Source of the DNA: Candidatus Melainabacteria bacterium SSGW_16
GTDB lineage: Bacteria; Cyanobacteriota; Vampirovibrionia; 2-02-FULL-35-15
DNA: 64,000 nucleotides
NCBI GenBank assembly: GCA_004769085.1
Contig: DUDS01000021.1
Coordinates: forward strand, 1-64,000
Reading direction: 5' to 3'
Shown: in pieces, positions 8,233 to 17,900 of the stretch
Layout: the number at the start of each line of letters is the position of its first letter
Numbering within the stretch: position 1 is the stretch's first letter
Made by a program: the position numbers and the translations under genes
Notes under the pieces: generated by a model
Databases searched by the model: none
What the model was told of the DNA's origin: nothing
The model's input: the letters and a program-made list of their open reading frames with translations, nothing else

Positions 8233-10200
8233 ATGAAAAAAACACTTACAATATTTTTTACAATATTAGCTTTTATTGCAACAAGTCAGTGTATCTCATA
8301 TGCAGGCGGACCACTTGTGGTAAAAGGCGGTATGGCAATAACCTATGGAACCAGGCCTCTTCTTTATAGATACGACAAAGGTACTTTAGGAATGTTTTCA
8401 AACTCTGAAGCAGTTGCACTTATAGAAGATTTATTTAGTGACTGGGAAGCAGTAACTACTTCAACAGTAAATTTTAGACAGGACAGTCCTGGATTTCTTG
8501 ATTTTGATGTAACAGCCAGCAATTTTGATTCTATTCTTAACGCACCTGACTTACTTGGATATACTCCTGTAATTTTTGACCATGATGGAAGTGTATTAGA
8601 TGCATTTCTTGGCTCCGGTGCAGGTAGCTCAGTTCTGGGACTGGCAGGACCTATAACTGTAAGTGCAGGTCCTCTTGTAAACCAGATTGCAGAGTCACAG
8701 GCAATTTTCAATGGAAGATTCATTAATGGAGTTTCAAGTGATGGTGAGTCATCAGAAAATTCGTTCAGAGGAACAATAATACATGAGTTTGGTCATGGTC
8801 AGGGATTAGATCATTCACAGATAAATTTAGAAGCAATAAGACCTGGCGCTACACAGGAAATAAGAGACGCTGTCCCTCTAGAATTCCCAGTAGCAGTAAA
8901 TGATTTATTTGTCATAAGAAGAGATGATGCTTCTGCAATTTCATTCTTATATCCCAACAATACTGAGTTAAGTAAATTTGGAACTATTGAAGGAACTGTT
9001 CTGAGACAGGATGGAGCAACCCCTGTTCAGGGCGCAAATGTAATTGCAAAAAACATAACGAATCCTACCTTAGAAGCAATTTCTTGCGTATCTGATTTTC
9101 TAAACAATGGTACCGGCTCATTTACTCTGTTTGCTGTACCACCAGGTGATTATAAGGTTGAGATTGAACCTATAGATCTTTCTTTTACAGGAGGATCTGG
9201 CGTCGGTCCATTCACGCAAACAAAATCAGATAAATCATTCCAAAACCCTGTACCAGCTGGTTTTTATACTGGTCCAAATCTGCCAATTACTACTGACGAA
9301 AGCATGGCACTTATAGTAATGGTCAGCGCAGGACAAACTATTGATGATGTAAACATTATTGGATCCACTACTGTTTCAAGCACCAGCTCAAGCTCAGGTA
9401 CGGCAACAAACATAAGTGAAGTAGAACCAAATAATTCAGTTGATCAGGCACAGACCGTGAATCCACCGGTTACAATTTCAGGAAATGCATCAGTTAGTGA
9501 CCAGGGTGAAATTGAACTTACTTCAGATACAGGAGCATCTGTTGTTATCAGTGATTTATTTAAGGTTATACTTCCTACTTCAGGAACACTGACTACAAAA
9601 CTTTCAATTCAGAGTGGTTCACTAGACAATGATCTGGATCTGGTTCTGTTTAACGCAAATGCAGCTGACATTCTTGACTCATCAAGCCAGACAGGCAATG
9701 TACAGGAACTAATAAGCAAATCACTTAAGGCAGGAACTTACCTGGTTGGTCTAGGAGCATTTAATGGCTCGTCCCAGTATGAGCTTGAGATTACTACAGA
9801 GCTGAGTGGCGGTACACCTATTCTTTCACTTTCTGCTCCGGAAGCAGTTTTAATTAAACAAAACGGCAATACAAAAGTTATGATAAGAGCTGAAGCCACA
9901 AACTTCTCATCAAAATCAAACTGTGACATTTTTGTATCAAATGACAATAACATAACTCTCAAAGTTAAACCTGCTGCTTTCTTTAGTCTGAGCCCGAAAG
10001 CATTTAGGAAGAAATTTAAAATGATTCTTCCATTCAGCGAAGGTCAAAACATAACAAATAACGGTGCCGGTGAAAATGTAAGTGTAAATGTTACCTGTGA
10101 TAACGGTGCAAATGATGAAATAAATATATTATTTACACCTCTGATTGAAGATATTATTGAAAGTAGAACTTACAGTCAGATCATACATACACAGGAATAA
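8233..10200 (+). CDS. Secreted matrixin-like zinc metalloprotease with C-terminal PPC-type domain
   Basis: A 655-residue exported protein. The signal peptide is at about 1-25 (cleavage near SYAGG). The metzincin zinc site HEFGHGQGLDH spans residues 184-194, giving HExxHxxGxxH with the third His at 194. A carboxypeptidase-regulatory-like beta domain follows from about 250 (GTIEGTVLRQDGATPVQGANV). A Ser-rich linker leads to SEVEPNNSVDQAQ at about 395, the usual opening of a pre-peptidase C-terminal (PPC) domain. The last roughly 130 residues form another beta domain. It likely cleaves extracellular proteins. The Met-turn is not obvious. It is the second gene of a pair with the exported protein just upstream. 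Confidence 0.85.
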   Translation: MKKTLTIFFTILAFIATSQCISYAGGPLVVKGGMAITYGTRPLLYRYDKGTLGMFSNSEAVALIEDLFSDWEAVTTSTVNFRQDSPGFLDFDVTASNFDSILNAPDLLGYTPVIFDHDGSVLDAFLGSGAGSSVLGLAGPITVSAGPLVNQIAESQAIFNGRFINGVSSDGESSENSFRGTIIHEFGHGQGLDHSQINLEAIRPGATQEIRDAVPLEFPVAVNDLFVIRRDDASAISFLYPNNTELSKFGTIEGTVLRQDGATPVQGANVIAKNITNPTLEAISCVSDFLNNGTGSFTLFAVPPGDYKVEIEPIDLSFTGGSGVGPFTQTKSDKSFQNPVPAGFYTGPNLPITTDESMALIVMVSAGQTIDDVNIIGSTTVSSTSSSSGTATNISEVEPNNSVDQAQTVNPPVTISGNASVSDQGEIELTSDTGASVVISDLFKVILPTSGTLTTKLSIQSGSLDNDLDLVLFNANAADILDSSSQTGNVQELISKSLKAGTYLVGLGAFNGSSQYELEITTELSGGTPILSLSAPEAVLIKQNGNTKVMIRAEATNFSSKSNCDIFVSNDNNITLKVKPAAFFSLSPKAFRKKFKMILPFSEGQNITNNGAGENVSVNVTCDNGANDEINILFTPLIEDIIESRTYSQIIHTQE

Positions 10201-10239
10201 AATACAGGAATGTTTCTTTAAACTACAGCAAACAGCAGT

Positions 10240-11514
10240 ATGTTAAACAAGACAAACTATATTCCTCCTAAAAAAATAGTTCTTGATAACGGTCTAAGAA
10301 TAATAACTGAAGAAATGCCAAGCGCTTTGTCGTGCACATTAAACATATGGATAAACACTGGTTCAATTGATGAAGAAATAAGCAACAATGGCATATCGCA
10401 TTTTATTGAACATATAGTATTTAAAGGTACAAAAACCCGCTCTGCACTTGACATAGCAGAACAAAGTGAAAATGTTGGTGCAAATTTAAATGCCTTTACT
10501 GACAGAGAGCATACTTGCTACCACACCAGGGTTTTAAGTGAACACACGCTTGTAGGGCTTGAACTGTTTCTGGATATGTTATTTAATTCAAAAGTAAAAG
10601 ATGAAGATTTTGAACTTGAGAAACAGGTTATTATTGAAGAAATTAAAATGTATGATGATACGCCGGAAGATCAGGTTCAGGATCTTCTTTATGAAGTGAT
10701 CTGGAAAGGACATCCTCTTAGTAAACCTATTACAGGAACAACAGAATCTATTAAAAATCTTAAAAAGGGTTCAATAAATAATTTTATGGCTGATATGTAT
10801 ACGCCTGACAACATGATAATTTCAGTAGCAGGCAAGTTTCCTCTGGATGAAATAATTAAAAGAACAGAAGAACTTACAAATGGGATAAAAATGAAATGTA
10901 AAAAGAAAGATGCTCCGCCACTGACAATCACACCAGATACATTTATAGTTGATAAAGCTATTGAACAAACACATCTTAGTTTTGCCACTAAAGGTGTATC
11001 AGTATATGATGAAGACAGATACACACTAGCTGTTATGGATATAGCACTCGGTGGCGGAATGAGTTCAAGGCTTTTTCAGGAAATAAGGGAAAAAAGAGGG
11101 CTTGCTTACTCGATTTCATCTTACTATCATACAAATAAACTTGGAGGGATTTTTGGAGTTTACTCAGGTATTGCAGCCAAGGATGCAAATCTTGTTGTAG
11201 ATTTAATTTTAAAGGAACTAAATACCGTAAAACAAAACGGACTGAAACTGGATGAGCTTGAAAGAGCAAAGATGCAGCTTAAGACTAGTCTTTTTCTTGA
11301 ACTTGAATCTTCAATGGTAAGGGCCTCAAGAAATGCACTCTATGATTTTTACTATAACAGGTTTATTACACCTGACGAAATAAATCATTCTATTGATTCA
11401 ATAATAAACGAAAGGATTATAAGACTTGCAAATGAAATATTTGATTCAAAATACTATACCCTCACTATGGTTGGTCCAAAAAAAGAAATACCTAAAAAAT
11501 TCAAACTCAATTAA
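10240..11514 (+). CDS. M16 family zinc peptidase (processing-peptidase-like)
   Basis: A 424-residue pitrilysin-family peptidase. The inverted zinc motif HFIEH is at residues 54-58 inside GISHFIEHIVFKGT, and the downstream Glu lies in VIIEEIKMYDD. The C-terminal inactive-like half contains GGGMSSRLFQEIREKRGLAY, the hallmark of the family. No signal peptide is seen, so it is probably cytosolic, as are the YmxG/PqqL-like bacterial members that degrade peptides. It follows the metalloprotease after 39 bp and overlaps the convergent gatD stop by 4 bp. Confidence 0.93.
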   Translation: MLNKTNYIPPKKIVLDNGLRIITEEMPSALSCTLNIWINTGSIDEEISNNGISHFIEHIVFKGTKTRSALDIAEQSENVGANLNAFTDREHTCYHTRVLSEHTLVGLELFLDMLFNSKVKDEDFELEKQVIIEEIKMYDDTPEDQVQDLLYEVIWKGHPLSKPITGTTESIKNLKKGSINNFMADMYTPDNMIISVAGKFPLDEIIKRTEELTNGIKMKCKKKDAPPLTITPDTFIVDKAIEQTHLSFATKGVSVYDEDRYTLAVMDIALGGGMSSRLFQEIREKRGLAYSISSYYHTNKLGGIFGVYSGIAAKDANLVVDLILKELNTVKQNGLKLDELERAKMQLKTSLFLELESSMVRASRNALYDFYYNRFITPDEINHSIDSIINERIIRLANEIFDSKYYTLTMVGPKKEIPKKFKLN

Positions 11515-12248
11515 TATGATATTTTTTCAGCTTTCTTATGTGCAATGTTTTCAATAGCATCATCAATGATTAGTTCAGGAAGTCTAAGTCCTTTTCTCTC
11601 CAGTGCAAGTAAAATTATTTCATCAGTAAGATATGGATTCTTTGGCAGCAGGGATCCGTGGAGATATGTGCCAAAAACATTTTTGTGTCTAATCCCCTCA
11701 TAACCATCTTCACCATTATTACCGGACCCTTGAATAACCTTTGCAAGGGGTTTAACTCCACTTCCAAAATAAGTTTTGCCTGAATGGTTTTCAAACCCAA
11801 CAATTCTTTCTCCGGAATCAAGCAGTTTGCAGATTACATTACCAATCATCCGCTTTTCCCCGGCTAGCGTATAAATATCAACTGCTTCAATCCCTTTTAA
11901 TTCATTACCATCTTTTGTCCTGTAATACTTCCCAAGCAGCTGATATCCCCCACAAATAGCCAGAAAAACTGCATCACTATCAATAGCTGAAATAATTACT
12001 GATTTCTTTTGTAATAAATCACCTGCAACAAGCTGCTGTTGTTGATCCTGCCCACCGCCAATAAAGTAAATATCAAATTTATCGCCTTGTATATTCTCAC
12101 CTATTTCAATGGTGGTCACATTCAGGTTAATGCCTCTTGCATTGCATCTGTACCTCAGGGCTAATATATTTCCTCTGTCACCGTAAATATTTAGCAATCT
12201 CGGATAGAGATATGCAAGCTCTAATGTTAGTTGTTTTTTATTTTGCAT
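11511..12248 (-). CDS. gatD: Lipid II isoglutaminyl synthase glutaminase subunit GatD
   Basis: A 245-residue CobB/CobQ-like glutamine amidotransferase. The N-terminus LAYLYPRLLNIYGDRGNI is typical of GatD. The nucleophile is C99 in FLAICGGYQLLG, and the catalytic His lies in GTYLHGSLLPKNP. With MurT, GatD amidates the D-Glu of lipid II in peptidoglycan. MurT normally lies next to it but is absent here, so it must be encoded elsewhere. A cobyric-acid-synthase-like role is less likely because the protein is a stand-alone domain of GatD length. The interspersed repeat, copy 2, starts 27 bp upstream of its start. Confidence 0.87.
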   Translation of the reverse strand: MQNKKQLTLELAYLYPRLLNIYGDRGNILALRYRCNARGINLNVTTIEIGENIQGDKFDIYFIGGGQDQQQQLVAGDLLQKKSVIISAIDSDAVFLAICGGYQLLGKYYRTKDGNELKGIEAVDIYTLAGEKRMIGNVICKLLDSGERIVGFENHSGKTYFGSGVKPLAKVIQGSGNNGEDGYEGIRHKNVFGTYLHGSLLPKNPYLTDEIILLALERKGLRLPELIIDDAIENIAHKKAEKISY

Positions 12249-12275
12249 AGTTATTTACTGTTTACTAAATTAATG

Positions 12276-12455
12276 GTACTTCGTTACTGCCTAGCTGATA
12301 TAACATTCCCGAATAAACTGCTATTAGGAGAAGATTTTATCCGATTCATTCGGTAAAATCTGGATGATGTGAAAAGAGGTATCCTCTATACATACTTTGC
12401 AAAGCCTGACAAGCGAAGAATGAGCGAGGAAGGCTGAGACAATAACGATACTTCC
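12276..12455 (+). repeat. Interspersed structured repeat, copy 2
   Basis: Ends are complementary: CGTTACTGCCTAGC at the left (12282-12295) against the right end, whose reverse complement is CGTTATTGTCTCAGCC (12447-12432). The hairpin GATTTTAtCCGA/TCGGtAAAATC lies at 12333-12360. The core GCAAAGCCTGACAAGCG plus AAGAATGAGCGAGGAAGGC (12399-12434) is nearly identical to copy 1. It occupies the divergent spacer between gatD and the small-gene pair. Confidence 0.8.
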
Positions 12456-12468
12456 TTATAACATGATA

Positions 12469-12500
12469 TATAATTATCTACATAACAAGCCATAAGGAGG
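12469..12500 (+). promoter_or_regulatory. -10 box and strong Shine-Dalgarno for the small-gene pair
   Basis: TGATATATAAT ends in TATAAT at 12469-12474, with a TG-like extension further upstream. AAGGAGG at 12494-12500 lies 7 nt before the ATG at 12508 and is the strongest ribosome binding site in the window. No good -35 is visible; that position falls at the right end of repeat copy 2. Confidence 0.5.
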
Positions 12501-12507
12501 AAAAATC

Positions 12508-12729
12508 ATGGCAGATGCAGTAAAAAAAGCCATTATGCTCTATAAAGGCAGCAAAAAGAAATTTGGTGACTTATCAAAATGGACAGATAAAAATATTATT
12601 GGTACCAGAGACAAAATGCGTAAGATCGCCAGGCAAAACAGAGGTAAATGGACTTTGGAATTATACGAGTCATTACAAATAATTAATAAAGAAAGTTTGA
12701 AAAGAAAGCTTTCTCAAAAAACCGCATAA
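12508..12729 (+). CDS. Small basic protein of unknown function
   Basis: A 73-residue, lysine- and arginine-rich protein with no signal peptide or membrane helix (opening MADAVKKAIMLYKGSKKKFG). The perfect AAGGAGG at 7-nt spacing argues that it is truly and strongly translated. I do not recognise a family. The charge suggests contact with nucleic acid or ribosomes. Its stop lies 1 bp before the ATG of the next small gene, so the two form a translationally coupled pair. Confidence 0.7.
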   Translation: MADAVKKAIMLYKGSKKKFGDLSKWTDKNIIGTRDKMRKIARQNRGKWTLELYESLQIINKESLKRKLSQKTA

Positions 12730-12730
12730 A

Positions 12731-12937
12731 ATGACATCAAGAAGAAAATTCATGGGTGCAGATATTGATCTGGTTCTCAAAGAAGAACTTGAAATAGATA
12801 AATTTTGTGCAACAAGAAGTGTAAGTCCCAGGACAGCGTTCGTCTGGTGTCTTGAAAGAGCAAAATCAGAAGAAGAAAGAGAAAAAGTAAAAAAATGGAT
12901 GAAGGACTATTCTGAAAAAGGCATAGGCCTTATTTAA
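12731..12937 (+). CDS. Small charged helical protein of unknown function
   Basis: A 68-residue cytosolic protein (opening MTSRRKFMGADIDLVLKE, closing in the charged helix EEEREKVKKWMKDYSEKG). It is mostly predicted helical, with a 'VSPRTAFVWCLERAKSEEER' stretch that could be a short helix-turn-helix or an interaction helix. No family is recognised. It follows the 73-residue gene with a 1-bp gap and no ribosome binding site of its own, so it probably relies on coupling. A toxin-antitoxin or small regulator pair is a possible reading without direct support. Confidence 0.65.
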   Translation: MTSRRKFMGADIDLVLKEELEIDKFCATRSVSPRTAFVWCLERAKSEEEREKVKKWMKDYSEKGIGLI

Positions 12938-12948
12938 AGTTCTTTTTG

Positions 12949-13461
12949 TCAAGAACGAATTTTAGAAGTTACTTTAGTATTTGCCTGCCACATATAATCA
13001 CAGATAGGAACTGACTTACCACTACAAAGCGTTTTAGAATTACAATCAGGCTCGCTATCACTCCCAAGACATTGTGGTATTTTTCCGCCTTCGCAAAATG
13101 CTATTGATTTCTCTAAATTTTTAACACATTTTACCTGCTCAAAACACTCAACCACTACATTTCTTGTCTTTGCTGGTAAGGCAGTAAGTAAGTCTATGCA
13201 TCCAGGGTATAAATTATCTTCAGATCCATTACACAAAGGCTGATAACGGTTTGTTTTATTTCCTTCTACAAGTTCAACACTTTCAATATGAACTTTAGGA
13301 TTTAAAATAATGCAAACCGGTACTTCATTCTGTCCTTTACAAAGAACTTTTTCACCATTGCACTGCGGGCCAACTGAGTACTTTATATTTGCAAAAGAAA
13401 CATTTATAGATAATACAAATCCTGTAATCAAAATAATAAATAATTTTGATATAAACAACAA
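12949..13461 (-). CDS. Exported cysteine-rich repeat protein, TTG start
   Basis: A 170-residue protein with a signal peptide (about 1-24, ending SFANIKYS) and 15 cysteines in the mature part. The motif C-x-G-x3-5-P-x-C repeats: LCKGQNEVPVC, FCEGGKIPQCLG, LCSGKSVPIC, plus LCNGSEDNLYPGC as a variant. The start is a TTG at 13461, chosen because AGGAG lies 8 nt upstream and no ATG fits the signal peptide. The repeats suggest a small disulfide-bonded extracellular protein. I do not recognise the family. It converges on the small-gene pair with 11 bp between stops. Confidence 0.75.
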   Translation of the reverse strand: MLFISKLFIILITGFVLSINVSFANIKYSVGPQCNGEKVLCKGQNEVPVCIILNPKVHIESVELVEGNKTNRYQPLCNGSEDNLYPGCIDLLTALPAKTRNVVVECFEQVKCVKNLEKSIAFCEGGKIPQCLGSDSEPDCNSKTLCSGKSVPICDYMWQANTKVTSKIRS

Positions 13462-13565
13462 ATTGCTAACTCCTAAGATGTGTATCGAACTTTCCAGATA
13501 ATCACTAAAGTCTGGACATCCCTACAGGTTAATAAGAAAAAGTTAAGCTTTATATAACGGTGCTC

Positions 13566-13587
13566 AGTTTTGCGGGCAAGCAAAACT
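13566..13587. terminator. Hairpin downstream of rph, without T-tract
   Basis: AGTTTTGC (13566-13573) pairs with GCAAAACT (13580-13587) around a 6-nt loop, 13 bp past the rph stop. No run of U follows in the rph direction, so a classical intrinsic terminator is not convincing. A processing or stabilising stem is as likely. Confidence 0.35.
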
Positions 13588-13599
13588 TCGCTTGAATAA

Positions 13600-14343
13600 T
13601 TATTTAGCTCTAGTTGCTGCATATAAGACTTCTGTAACTTCTCTTTGCTTATTAATGATTTCCTTTATGCCTTTATATGCAATTCTTACTAACTGATCTA
13701 TTAATTTGGGTGAAAATGGCTTGTTCTCAGCAGTCATTTGAAGTTCAATTAAGTCACCGCTAGAATTCATTACAACATTACAATCAACTTCAGCCTTCGA
13801 ATCTTCCTCATAACAAAGATCCAGAAGAATCTCTCCTTTTAAAATACCAACACTTACTGCGGCTACAGGTTCTATTAATGGCACTTTTGAAATAATGTTT
13901 TTTTCTTTTAGTTTAGTCAGGGCATTATACATGGCAACATATCCACCACATATACTGGCAACTCTGGTTGAAGCATCTGCATTAATTACATCAGCATCAA
14001 TAGTAATTGTTCTTGAACCAATTGCATTTAAATCAAAGGCCGCTCTAAGACTTCTGCCAATAAGTCTTTGTATTTCATTTGTTCTTCCTGTTACTCTACC
14101 TTTGCTGACCTCCCTTGTGTTCCTAGGCCTGGTTGAACCAGGCAATAAAGAATACTCAGCAGTTATCCAGCCTTTTCCTGTACCTTCTAAAAAAGGAGGA
14201 ACCTTCTCATCTACCATTGCTGTAACAAGAACTTTTGTTTTGCCAAGCTCTACAAGCACAGAACCATCTGCGTTTCGAGAAAAGTCACAGGTAAAACCCA
14301 AAGTCCTCAATTCATCGTTTTTTCTGCCATCAATCCTTGTCAT
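13600..14343 (-). CDS. rph: Ribonuclease PH
   Basis: A phosphorolytic 3'-5' exoribonuclease that trims tRNA 3' ends. The start is set at ATG 14343, since the family begins M-x-R-x-DGR and this gives MTRIDGRKNDELR. A TTG 18 nt upstream (14361) is in frame but would add residues that family members lack. Motifs include GKGWITAEYSLLPGST, the phosphate-binding GRTNEIQRLIGRSLRA and the metal-binding DLCYEEDSKAEVD. The length of 247 residues is normal. The usual neighbour, the HAM1/RdgB pyrophosphatase, is absent. Confidence 0.95.
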   Translation of the reverse strand: MTRIDGRKNDELRTLGFTCDFSRNADGSVLVELGKTKVLVTAMVDEKVPPFLEGTGKGWITAEYSLLPGSTRPRNTREVSKGRVTGRTNEIQRLIGRSLRAAFDLNAIGSRTITIDADVINADASTRVASICGGYVAMYNALTKLKEKNIISKVPLIEPVAAVSVGILKGEILLDLCYEEDSKAEVDCNVVMNSSGDLIELQMTAENKPFSPKLIDQLVRIAYKGIKEIINKQREVTEVLYAATRAK

Positions 14344-14705
14344 AGAAGGATATTCTACCAATCTTTTTAACTAAACCTTTAACGGCTAAAGACAATTAGT
14401 GCGGAGTAAACTCCAGCAGGAATCCAGAAAACAATGGTTAGCTTTAGAGATTGGATTCCCATTTATATGGGAATGACACAAGTGAAAATCCACGTACTCA
14501 CAAGTACAAACTGACAAAAGTAGTACGACTTGTCAGAATTTCTTTTGACATAGACAGGTTTTTTCCTAAAGAAATGTTAGGCAATTTAACGGTTCTATAA
14601 CGATTAAAAACTATATTATGGGTATAAGGTCTCTAGGGATAGTTTGGTGCAAGTGACATCAGAATCCTAAGGAGTTCGGTAAGGGAAAGTCAAAAGGTAA
14701 AAGCC
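14344..14705. other. 362-bp spacer with palindromes between rph and a small gene
   Basis: It holds three stems: GGAATCCA (14419-14426) with TGGATTCC (14452-14459); ATTCCC-N8-GGGAAT at 14455-14474; and CTGACAA (14511-14517) with TTGTCAG (14530-14536). A TATATT at 14612-14617 may be the -10 of the next gene, leaving a leader of about 80 nt. No gene is seen. Confidence 0.55.
14455..14474. repeat. dRS3-like palindrome ATTCCC-N8-GGGAAT
   Basis: ATTCCC, eight bases, then GGGAAT followed by GACA. This is exactly the consensus shape of the neisserial dRS3 element, and similar 'ATTCCC...GGGAATGAC' palindromes are scattered through many bacterial genomes. The left arm also pairs with GGAATCCA upstream (14419-14426), so alternative foldings exist. 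Confidence 0.6.
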
Positions 14706-14921
14706 ATGATTTATAACCCAATCTTCGAAGAAGAAGCTGAAAGAAAAACCGAGTTCAAAAAGCTAAAGAAGGAAATTAAAAAAAGGGCAAGAAAAGAAAA
14801 TATAAGTACGGTTATTAACCGTGTTTATAATCTTTTAAAAAGAAAGCCTATTCTTACTTTAGCCACATTGTTCCAGCCACTTATTGAAATGGTAAGAACA
14901 AGAAGAGCAAAGGTAGTCTAG
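14706..14921 (+). CDS. Small basic protein of unknown function
   Basis: A 71-residue protein (opening MIYNPIFEEEAERKTEFKK) with a highly charged first half and a more hydrophobic second half (ILTLATLFQPLIEMV). AAGG at 14694-14697 lies 8 nt before the ATG, which supports translation. No family is recognised. It ends 6 bp before the stop of the giant convergent gene. The long leader before it is unexplained. Confidence 0.55.
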   Translation: MIYNPIFEEEAERKTEFKKLKKEIKKRARKENISTVINRVYNLLKRKPILTLATLFQPLIEMVRTRRAKVV

Positions 14922-14927
14922 CCAAAA

Positions 14928-17900
14928 TCAGGCAGCAGCGCTTTTTCCACTTGATTCAAATTGATGTACCTTATAATTTTTTTCCGGGTCAGTATATAAT
15001 CCTGCTTTCCTTAAAATGTTAATGCCTAAAGCTGTAGTGTTTGGTTTTTCTTCTTCTGCTGCTCCAAGGAAATAAACTCCATTTACAATATCAAACAAAG
15101 AAGCAACATATTTATTGTGTAATCCAAACCACGGTACAAGCAGAAAGCCAAGACTTGCAATCATTTGTCTGACTCCTGCAACAACAGGATTATAAGTCAT
15201 GTCTTTGCCATTTAAACCTTTAAAAAGTTTTGGCAGTCCGCCGGTATTTGCCATAATTTCTTTTGCATTAAATAGTATCCCCGGTGCTGCAACTGCATTT
15301 GCAAGTGCAATAAACATATTCCCCCATCTGTTAAAACCATTATCATCTTTGTCACCAAACCTTTCAGATCTTCCAAAAGTCCCTGCCAGCGCTGCCCCAA
15401 TACCACTTAATGCACCAACAACAGTTAAAAGGTGACCTGCACTTGGTATTGATTTATAGAAGCTGCCACTCTTTTCAGAGCGTCTGTCTTTATATTGAAG
15501 AATAAGCCTTGGATCTTTGAATATATCTTTCACAAACTGAACTGTAGAAAGAAATCCACCTCCCACATTACCAACTACCTCACCAAGCCATGCTGAAAGT
15601 CCTTCTTTGGTAGCTTTTTCCTTTACCTTCAGGAGTATGCCAGTACCAAGTTCTGTTACTCTTCTTACAAAAGGTCTGGGATCTACTTCCTGTTCAGGTT
15701 TTAAATCACCTTTGAGAACATCTTTCGTATGGTTATTAACTCTTTGCTGTCTTTGAGCAGCCTGTTGTCCTCTACCAAGGAAAAGAACAAAATTACCTAA
15801 CCCAAGGCCAAGGTGCTTCGGACCATTCGGCATAAATGAAGAGACAATATTTATAAGCTCTCCAAAAGCAATGTTGTGATACTTATGCACGTTTAATTCA
15901 CCTCGTAATAGTCCACCAAATGCAGAAACTGCACGGAGAGAATTTGACATCCAGTAACCTGATTTGTAAACAGTGTCCTGTAATCCTCCCAGAATAGGAC
16001 TTACCATTCTCACCAATCCACCTGCAGCCATAATAAGTCCTGAGTATTTTAAAAGTCCATTAAATAAAAGAGGAAGATTCTGAATAAATGTTTTGAGATT
16101 ATCTTTCCCAAATAGCTTTATAAGTTTTTGGTTCGCTAAAAACCCTTGAGGTTCAGGTACCCTGCTTAAGAACCTGTCTTCTATAACATGATCATTTAAA
16201 CAGTTCAAATCATCATAAAAGTCTGCAGCAATACCAGATGCTTCATTCCTTAGATAAAATTTCCCATCACTGCCACGTGTAATTTCATATTTAACCAGAG
16301 TGGATAATCCTTCTTCACCACCAATAAAAAGTTGTGGAGGTTTTCCATCTTTTCTGTCTATAACAAGCTTTCCGCCTGCTTTTCTGCTCCTATAAACCAC
16401 AAAATTACCATTTGGATCATGCCATTCATAATAAACATTAAACCTTGGAAGTTCCTGCGGAAGGATATAGCCTTCAAGCCTTTCCCTTGCTATCCTTTCA
16501 TATCTTCTCAACAGCAGTCTGTCTCTGGGGTTAAGATCTTCCCTTGCTACCTCTCCTTTATCAAGCTTTTGAACTAATGCCGTTGCCCTTAAGCAATCAT
16601 CAGGGTTTAATTCAATATCTTCACCAGTAAATGCGCCATGGTACTCTGCCCTTCTTCTTAAATATGCTTCAGGACAGGTGTTATGAATAATACGGCTCTG
16701 ATAATGTTGTTTTAAATCATTTAAAATATCATCTTTGTTATATAGGATGGCTTCACTGGTTTCTGGATTTTGCTCATGCACGGTTTTACCGTTCTGATCA
16801 AACCCTGTTACTTTCATATATTTTTCAACCAATTGACCTTTTTGCTGAACTTTTACTTTTTCAAGTGCAAAAAATCCAAACTTCTTACAGCACTGTTGAT
16901 AAAGACCGTTTACATCAGCAGGATAACTGTATTCACCCGAGTTTCTCACAAAATTCTTAAAGTCTTTTACGTAATCAATCCTTTGTGAAATGATTTCCTC
17001 AAAAATATCAACATTTCTTATCTGATTAAATACAACATCTGCATATCCACCTGATTCAAGCGCCCTGGCTAGCATACCAATGTCAGACTTACTGTCGCCT
17101 GCAGCATGGCACATGATTTTTTTTCCTTCATGTTTAAAGAGCTGGAAAATTTCAATAGGGTGTGGAAGTGCATTTCCTTTATCAAACGCAGGCTGAATTT
17201 CCAGATAGTACTGTCCAAGAGGATTTAAGGGATCTATTTTTAAAACAAGATTGATTAATTTGTTATATGAGTATCTGTTATCGTAACATCGTTTGTTATT
17301 TATACTAAACATTTGATTTGGATAAAATGAAGTGCAATTATGCAGGATGTGGGAATCCATTTCTCTCATTCTTTCTAAAATAATCCCGTTAGAAACTAAA
17401 GGATGAGGAATAGCAACACTAGAACAAGATTTCATATCAGGTGAAACATCTGGTAATTTATCAGGAGTATGAACGAGGGATTCATAGTCATCAAGTGTCG
17501 GGAGAAATGTTTCAATCAAATTGGAATCTTCTGTTAGTGGTATATTTGCTTTCTGAAATCCATTTCTGACAAATTCTCTATATGCATTAAATCCACCGAT
17601 TTTATATTGATTTATGGACTCTTCGGCAAATTCTTTTGAAAATTCAAGATTCTTTCCGTTATCTACAAACAATGGTTTGCCATTTGCAAGTGTTATATTT
17701 TTTAAAAGTGGTTTTTTAAAAAAGTTGGTTTTTTCATCAGCATAGCTGTAATTATCTTCAAAATGCTGAAGCAGTCTCCAGTTCAAATACTGTGGAACTC
17801 CCTGTTCCTTAAATATTTTTACCCCTTTTTCAGTAAAACGCATAATATCAGGGTGAGTCTTAGTAGTACTGCCTGCCCTGTGGTTTAATTTAGCTACATA

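Noticed and set aside
13566-13587. Intrinsic terminator of rph
   Set aside because: The stem is good but no run of U follows in the direction of rph; kept only as a low-confidence hairpin.
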